A DNA stretch of 64,000 nucleotides from Gentiana macrophylla (lineage: Eukaryota; Streptophyta; Magnoliopsida; Gentianales; Gentianaceae), in contig JAOBSW010001236.1 in NCBI GenBank assembly GCA_026214975.1, forward strand, positions 124,001 through 188,000, in the 5' to 3' direction. Below, one piece after another: positions 58,901 through 64,000 of this stretch (its first letter is position 1; each line of letters begins with the position of its first letter). The translations under genes and the position numbers were made by a program. The notes beneath the pieces were generated by a model. That model searched no databases. It worked only from the letters and a program-made list of their open reading frames with translations, and was not told where the DNA came from.

Positions 58901-59099
58901 GAATGAACCGGATGATATAGATCTTTACTTTCCTCTAGAAAACATCATGTTGATCGATGGCCGCTCCACGATGTTCCATGGTATTCTTCCATTGTAAACT
59001 ACCTTCATGGCCGTTATCTCGATCCGAGAGATGTCTTATCGAGGAGAAGAAAAAGTTCTTCTCGGATTTAAAATATTTCGTTTAGGATGAACCTTATCT

Positions 59100-60225
59100 T
59101 TTCAAGATCTCAAAGATGGTTTGCTTAGGAGATGTATTCGAATCGAGCAGCGTGACATCATTGAGCGGTGCCACGGTGGACCCACAGGAGGTCACTTTGG
59201 TCCTTGGAAAACCGTTGCTAAGATCTTTCAATCCGGTTTCTATTGGCCTCACGATCTTTAAAGATACGGAAGCTTTCGTAAAGCTTGTGATAGGTGCCAA
59301 AGAACCGGTACTCGACAAAAGCGTTTTGACATGCCTTTAAAACCCATCCTCGAATGCGAAGTCTTTGATGTATGGGGTATCGATTTTATGGGACCATTCC
59401 CATCATCTTGCGGTAATAAATACATCTTAGTCTGCGTGGATTACGTGTCTAAATGGGTGGAGGCCCAAGCCACTCCTCACAATGATCATAAGACGGTGAT
59501 GAAATTTCTAAAGAAGAATATTTTCGTGAGGTTTGGATGTCCACGTGCCTTGATCAGTGATGAAGGGACGCATTTCTGCAACCGACCCCTAGAGAAAGTT
59601 CTCGAAAAATATGGTGTCCGGCATAAAATTGGCACACCGTACCATCCTATGACTAGTGGTCAGGTTGAAAGGAGCAACCAGAGCATTAAGAAGATCCTGG
59701 AGAAGACATTACAATGATCATAGGAAAAGCGGAGTCTAAAGTTGGACGATGTCTTGTGGGCATATCGAAGCGCCTATAAGACCCCATGGGTACATCACCA
59801 TATCAAATGGTCTCACGGAAACCATGTCATACACTGTCGAGTTAGAGCATAGAGCTTATTGGGCTACAAAGTTTCTGAACTTTGATTCCCAATCTTGTGG
59901 GAAGCATCGACTACAGCAGTTACATGAGCTGGACGAATTCAGACTCCAGGCCTATGAAAGTGCCAGGGTTAGTAAAGATAAGATGAAGCTACTCCACGAT
60001 GCTAAGATTAAGAAAAGAGAATTTCATGTCGGCGAACAAGTTCTTCTATATAATTCTAGGTTACATCTGTTTCTGGAAAGTTAAGGACACGTTGGTCCGG
60101 TCCTTTCGAGATTCTCCAAATCATTCCGGAGGCGTTCTAGAACTTCGTGGTTATAGTGGTGAACCGTTTGAGTCAACGGTCGGAGGTGCAAACACTATAT
60201 TGGTCAACCCAAAGAGACATCTTTG
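59100..60225 (+). pseudogene. Athila-type integrase
   Basis: The zinc-binding region near 59150-59310 is split by frameshifts ([15 protein letters not shown]). The core frame 59331-59717 is open for 128 codons: [12 protein letters not shown] (first D), [26 protein letters not shown] (second D), [14 protein letters not shown] (E). This completes the DDE triad. The C-terminal part 59750-60225 has VELEHRAYWA, LQQLHELDEFRLQAYESA, VGEQVLLYNSR and SGPFEI in broken frames. Confidence 0.9.
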
Positions 60226-61364
60226 ATTGTTAAATTTCTCGATATTCTCGGATGTGGTGTTACTCGGTCGAAGAATTTGACGAGTTATCACCCGACTTGT
60301 TCTCCGAGGATGACGGTAGTGATCCGTCACGAAGAAGTTCTAGCAGGTAGTCTTTGATATGGAAGAGTTTGAGAGGAGCGACAACTTAAGCGTCATCGGA
60401 GGAGTCGGAGGAGAAAGAACACAACCATGGGAAACTTAAGAAGGTTTGGAGAGCTTTCAAAGATTTCACCCCGTGTGTGTGAGATCTTTGTTTCTGCCAC
60501 ACTCTTGTCGAGCTTAAGCGAGGTAGTGGTGGCGAGAAGGTTAAATCTTTGATCAGTGAGCTTACAATGTGTCGAGCTAACGACATTAACCAAAAAAGCG
60601 CCACCAGGGGGCAACCTAGATATCGTTCTTTTAGTTGTTTTGTTTTATGCTTTGATAGTATTAGTATTTAAGTTTAGTTATTCGATTTTAGCCTTATTAA
60701 GTTTTTTTTTTTATCATCGTTAGTTGTGCTTTCTAGATATGGATTTCGGTGTTCACCGGAGGAGTTACCTTTCCTTAGGAGGATTCCACTCATTCATGTA
60801 GATGACGGACCGGGAGGAACCATCGTTTTTGCACGTAGATTTTGACATTAGTACCCGCGTCAACGGTCACCTATGTTCTCATTGTTCCCGTTGTTCGGGA
60901 GGTGGAGACTTACTACTACCGAGGAGTTCTGAGGCAGCTCTAGGGCGTCCTTACACCATCCTCAATGATCCGATCTTTGACAGATTTAGCGCTAGTCTTT
61001 GCAAGTGAGCACTTTCGAGGTGTTGATGTAATTTGGTGAGGACTGGGGTTTACAAGATGAGTATGACTTCCTCCGGCGATTGACATGCTCCGCCGTCTCA
61101 TTCGAGTGATCGATTGGTCGGACATTTTTGATGACTAAGCGTTCTTAGGATGTTTAAAGTCGAGCAAACGACGTAAAACAAAAGCTACCGAGTGGGAGGC
61201 AACCCACTTCGTTTTCCATCTGTTTTTATTTATTTTCTAGTAATTTTATGTACTTCATTTGATTTTTATTTGTATTTTTGAAGTTTTATATAAGTTTAAT
61301 AAGAAGGGCAAATTTTGCATTTGATTTGTATGGAAATTTTATAATTTTTGCACTTAAACTGCTT
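60226..61364 (+). other. Post-pol region of the Athila-type element
   Basis: No recognised gene. A plus frame at 60802-61008 (MTDREEPSFLHVDFD...) has no known motif. GGGAGGCAACCC (61194-61205), preceded by GACGTAAAACAAAAGC, also occurs in family C (29415-29426, minus), so it is a conserved non-coding landmark. Confidence 0.5.
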
Positions 61365-61571
61365 GGACGCCCGTCCAGAACCCTGGACGCCCGTCCGCCT
61401 TGACCAATTTCAGGACGAGCGTCCACTAAGCCTGGACGCCCGTCTGATTTATTCCCTCCAATCCTGTATGTGATTTAAACTCTTGGACGAGCGTCTAATA
61501 AACTGGACGCCCGTCCAGTTCATCCGTCTTTCCAGTGGACGCCCGTCCACTGAGTTGGACGAGCGTCCAAC
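61365..61571 (+). promoter_or_regulatory. Array of eight GGACG-NN-CGTCC palindromes
   Basis: Core starts: 61365, 61385, 61413, 61434, 61485, 61505, 61537, 61557. Centre dinucleotide is CC or AG. Three sites extend to long perfect arms: AACTGGACGCCCGTCCAGTT (61501-61520), CAGTGGACGCCCGTCCACTG (61533-61552) and GTTGGACGAGCGTCCAAC (61554-61571). Start-to-start spacing is often 20-21 or 28-32 bp. The array ends 6 bp before a TATA box. Confidence 0.85.
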
Positions 61572-61576
61572 CTCTG

Positions 61577-61586
61577 TCTATATATA
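61577..61586 (+). promoter_or_regulatory. TATA box of a probable internal promoter
   Basis: TCTATATATACC, followed by a C-rich leader and a 5'-UTR intron, then the ORF at 62169. The arrangement resembles the LTR promoters of this family. Confidence 0.6.
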
Positions 61587-62168
61587 CCCCTTCATCGAGT
61601 GAACCCTCACTTTTCAGAATTTCAAAAATCAAGAACGGTTTCTCTCCTCCTTTTGCCCTAAAATCGTCGATTCTACACCGTTTTGGGCGATTCAAAGTGC
61701 TCAGCCGCCTTGATACCCTCTCTTTGATTTTCATAACCAAATCCCCCAACACACGATATTTTTGGAGAATCAGACCCCATTGCAGTCCGACTTTTTTGAA
61801 GAAAAATCTGATTTTGGAGGTCATTCTTGTGTTGTTTGGACTCGTTTTCACCTCAATCAACATCTACTCACCCTACTCGGTAAGTTAGTAACAACTTTTC
61901 TAGATTTCATTCGCGTTTTTGTGAGTTCGATCTTTGGGTCGGCTCGTTTTCTTGAATGTCACCTTAATTTGTTTTTTTTTTTTTTTCTGGTTTTGGTGTT
62001 TCTTTCTGCTCTGTTTTGGTGATGTGGTGTTGTGGTGGGTGATGAATGGATTGTTTGGTGATGGTTTTGGTGGTGGTTGTGGTTTGGTTGTTTTGAAATC
62101 CCGCTTTGGATGTTAAACGGGTATCTTTTGTGCACATTAAGATTGTTTGGTTTAGACTAGGCGTGGAA
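61587..62168 (+). other. Leader exon and 5'-UTR intron of the post-pol gene
   Basis: A donor CGG/TAAGTTAG context (GT at 61880-61881) and an acceptor TTTAGACTAG (AG at 62159-62160) frame a T/G-rich ~280-bp intron. The next exon has ATG at 62169. The exon-intron call is by eye. Confidence 0.5.
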
Positions 62169-63660
62169 ATGGTTCATAGAAGAAAGCGGTCGTGAAGAGG
62201 CATGGTAAGGAAGTGGCCCGGAGGCGGGAAAAAGCGTAAAGAAATTGACCCTACCTTAGTTGATCCTAACCGGGTGTGAGTATTCGTGAGCAACCCCTGA
62301 GAGCCACCCAAACTAGGGCAACCTTAAGAGATGAGCCAACCGAGTCCGAGACCGATGATGATGTGCCTTTGAGTACGGATGCCTAGAGTTGAGAGAGAGG
62401 TGGAGGTTCGTCTGCAGGGTGAGAAGCTGTCGATGCTACCGGGAGGAGGAACCAGGTTGTACCTAGGGCAGCCCTCCTAGAAAGAAATCTAAAACCGTTG
62501 CCCGATGCCATTGCCTCGTCGATTCGTGAACCCTAGAGCCCATGAAGTTTATACTCAACACTACTTTTCAAGAAACATGTTGGTTGAGAGGGCTATTTTG
62601 GAGGCGAAGGTCGATCCGGGTTCGTTAAGTTGCTTAAGGATAGGAAGTGGGAAGCCTTGATGACAATCCCGACTACCCGGTGAATAGCTCCCCTAGTTCG
62701 GGAATTTTATGCAAAGCTGTTAGGAAACCGACTTGGGGACAAAGGTAGTCGTGGTTCGAGGGTGGAAGTTCCCTTTACACGGAGGTGATTAATCGTAAAT
62801 ACAACTTAGCGGCTTTGAGGGTCGGGATTATAAGGAGGAGATTGTGCATAGGCGAGTTTGGGGCGCAGGATCCTTTGGAGGAGTTAAGATTGAGAGTTTG
62901 CCCGGATGTGGCACGGACGTTGAGACCGGGAGGAGACCGGAAGGAGTTGGTTACCACGACACTGGGACGGAGGATTGGAAGGTCAGTGTCGATTCATTTG
63001 AGTCGGTTGTTGCCTAAGAACAACTTGACACATTTTCATATAGGTGACCTGGGCATGTTGTATGCGTTGACATTTGGTTTGAATGTGGATGTGGGGCCAG
63101 GCATTGTATGACGAGATCTCGATCAATCGAAGGTTTATACACGGAGCTTGATCGTCCCTCACTTGATCCACGATTTGTGTCTCGATGCGGTGTGCTCGAG
63201 TTTGGGGCGGATCATAAACCGAAGAACCCAGAGCATACAAAGGAAAGAGTAAGCCCTCGGGACATTCTGAGCCGGAGGCACCTCCGGAGCCTGGTTCATC
63301 GGCAACGCCTCGTGCATCCTCCCTTCCTCCTTTATCTCCCGCTGTCAGGATGCGGTTAAGCATGGCCAATAGTTTCCGGGAATGGCTCGGCGATATTCGG
63401 GATACAGAACAACATTTTGACGATTCTTGATTGCAGATCTGTGAGGGGCGGCGGCCGAGGATGAGCAGAATCTTCAATCCGAGCTCCGTTGGTTATCTTT
63501 TTTTGATGAGATTGAGCAGGTCATTGCGGATGCTCTACACGACGACTGAGTCATCTTGGATGAGAAGCGCTGACTTCGGCGGCTAGGGCTACGGCACCAC
63601 CTTCCACGGACCTCCTACGATCCTCGGTGATGATTCTGCGGCACCGAGCCCACCTTGATC
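62169..63660 (+). pseudogene. Post-pol ORF with 'putative plant transposon protein'-like domain
   Basis: After MVHRRKRS the frame breaks. Later blocks in shifting frames read PLPRRFVNPRAHEVYTQHYF, ERAILEAKVDPGS (about 62490-62640), LLKDRKWEAL, VREFYAKLL (about 62695-62725), EVPFTR..INRKYNLA, and finally HLSRLLPKNNLTHFHIGDL then LYALTFGLNVDVGPGIV (62990-63110). This order (Y.....R.i.ER, W..L, VREFYA.L, ....I...YNL, LP..H, LY.l..G..idvG..I) matches the plant domain usually annotated 'putative plant transposon protein', found in Athila-type and related elements. Its biochemical role is unknown. The Glu/Pro-rich tail continues to about 63660. It is not an obvious envelope protein. Confidence 0.6.
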
Positions 63661-64000
63661 TTATTTGTCTATTTTCACGTTGGTTGTTTTGTATTGACAT
63701 TTTTTTACTTATAAGGTTCATTGTAATTTTGATATTGCTACTATTTATTTTCGATGGATCTTGTAAGCCATAAAGCGCAGCGTACTTTCATTTCAAGCGT
63801 GTTTCAACTTTACGAGTGTATTGTGTGCTCTCACTTTGCTTTACCTTTATTTTGATTCTCTTTTCATGTTGGTATGACTCCCGTTTTCCCGAGATGGTTC
63901 CATGTTGTCTAAGATGTGCAGTATCTACATTGTGCAGTTACGCATTCTTGATATCATTATGAAGGCTCCGGGCGACCAACGATTCGAGTTTCGATTTAAA
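63661..64000 (+). other. 3' non-coding part of the Athila-type element
   Basis: T-rich, no ORF. The expected PPT and 3' LTR lie beyond the right edge. Confidence 0.4.

Noticed and set aside
61365..61571. CRISPR-like repeat array
   Set aside because: The repeats are 12-20 bp palindromes with irregular spacing in a plant retrotransposon; there are no spacers or cas genes.
62983..63477. 164-residue minus-strand ORF
   Set aside because: Opposite to the plus-strand post-pol domain; no recognisable motif.

Overview
The window is nuclear DNA of a plant, most likely a dicot. It is AT-rich and intergenic, carries Athila-type Ty3 elements, a Sire-like Ty1/copia element, TRIMs, Stowaway and hAT MITEs and a Helitron, and has almost no intact host genes. 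I cannot name the species. Nearly everything is mobile DNA, much of it nested. By-eye boundaries are exact where a target-site duplication (TSD) is given and approximate otherwise.

Layout. 1-4224: minus-strand Athila-type 5' end (LTR 725-2325) inserted in the gag of another minus-strand Ty3 element (LTR about 3614-4224). 4225-9500: intergenic DNA, an LRR-receptor fragment and a Helitron carrying RPA1-like exons. 9600-10870: an intact RNase H-like ORF and a reversed fragment of it. 11058-13031: a 5'-truncated LINE holding a TRIM. 14300-18012: hAT MITE, then a LINE 3' end broken by a TRIM and by a 1.8 kb hAT element that itself holds a Stowaway and a hAT MITE. 19240-20330: a head-to-head inverted duplication of a small secreted Cys-peptide gene. 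20480-23236: a large inverted-repeat element with hairpins inside its arms and a bZIP exon fragment in its loop. 25854-32304 and 33903-39910: two complete minus-strand LTR elements lacking pol, with TSDs ATATT and ATAAT. 40500-42317: a near-perfect palindrome and a Mutator-like element with 9-bp TSD. 42620-47029: decayed copia gag-PR-IN with a solo LTR (TSD GATTT). 47030-64000: plus-strand LTRs, then a decayed Athila-type gag-pol and a downstream ORF with its own apparent promoter.

The most striking signal is a set of short dyad-symmetric motifs. GGACG-NN-CGTCC (some copies perfect palindromes of 18-20 bp) recurs many times in non-coding parts of the Athila-type elements and was not seen in their gag-pol. 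The arrays lie just upstream of LTR TATA boxes, and also upstream of a TATA box in front of the post-pol ORF. A second LTR family has the same arrangement with a different palindrome (AATGCG-NN-CGCATT), and a third has CGGTCGACC-like sites. The sequence differs by family while the architecture is kept, which suggests fast-evolving recognition sites for a dimeric DNA-binding protein; this is inference.

Two reversed copies of a ~0.9 kb host segment (about 14995-18650 and 33000-40265) act as empty sites for each other's insertions, confirming a LINE, a 6-kb LTR element and a Stowaway.
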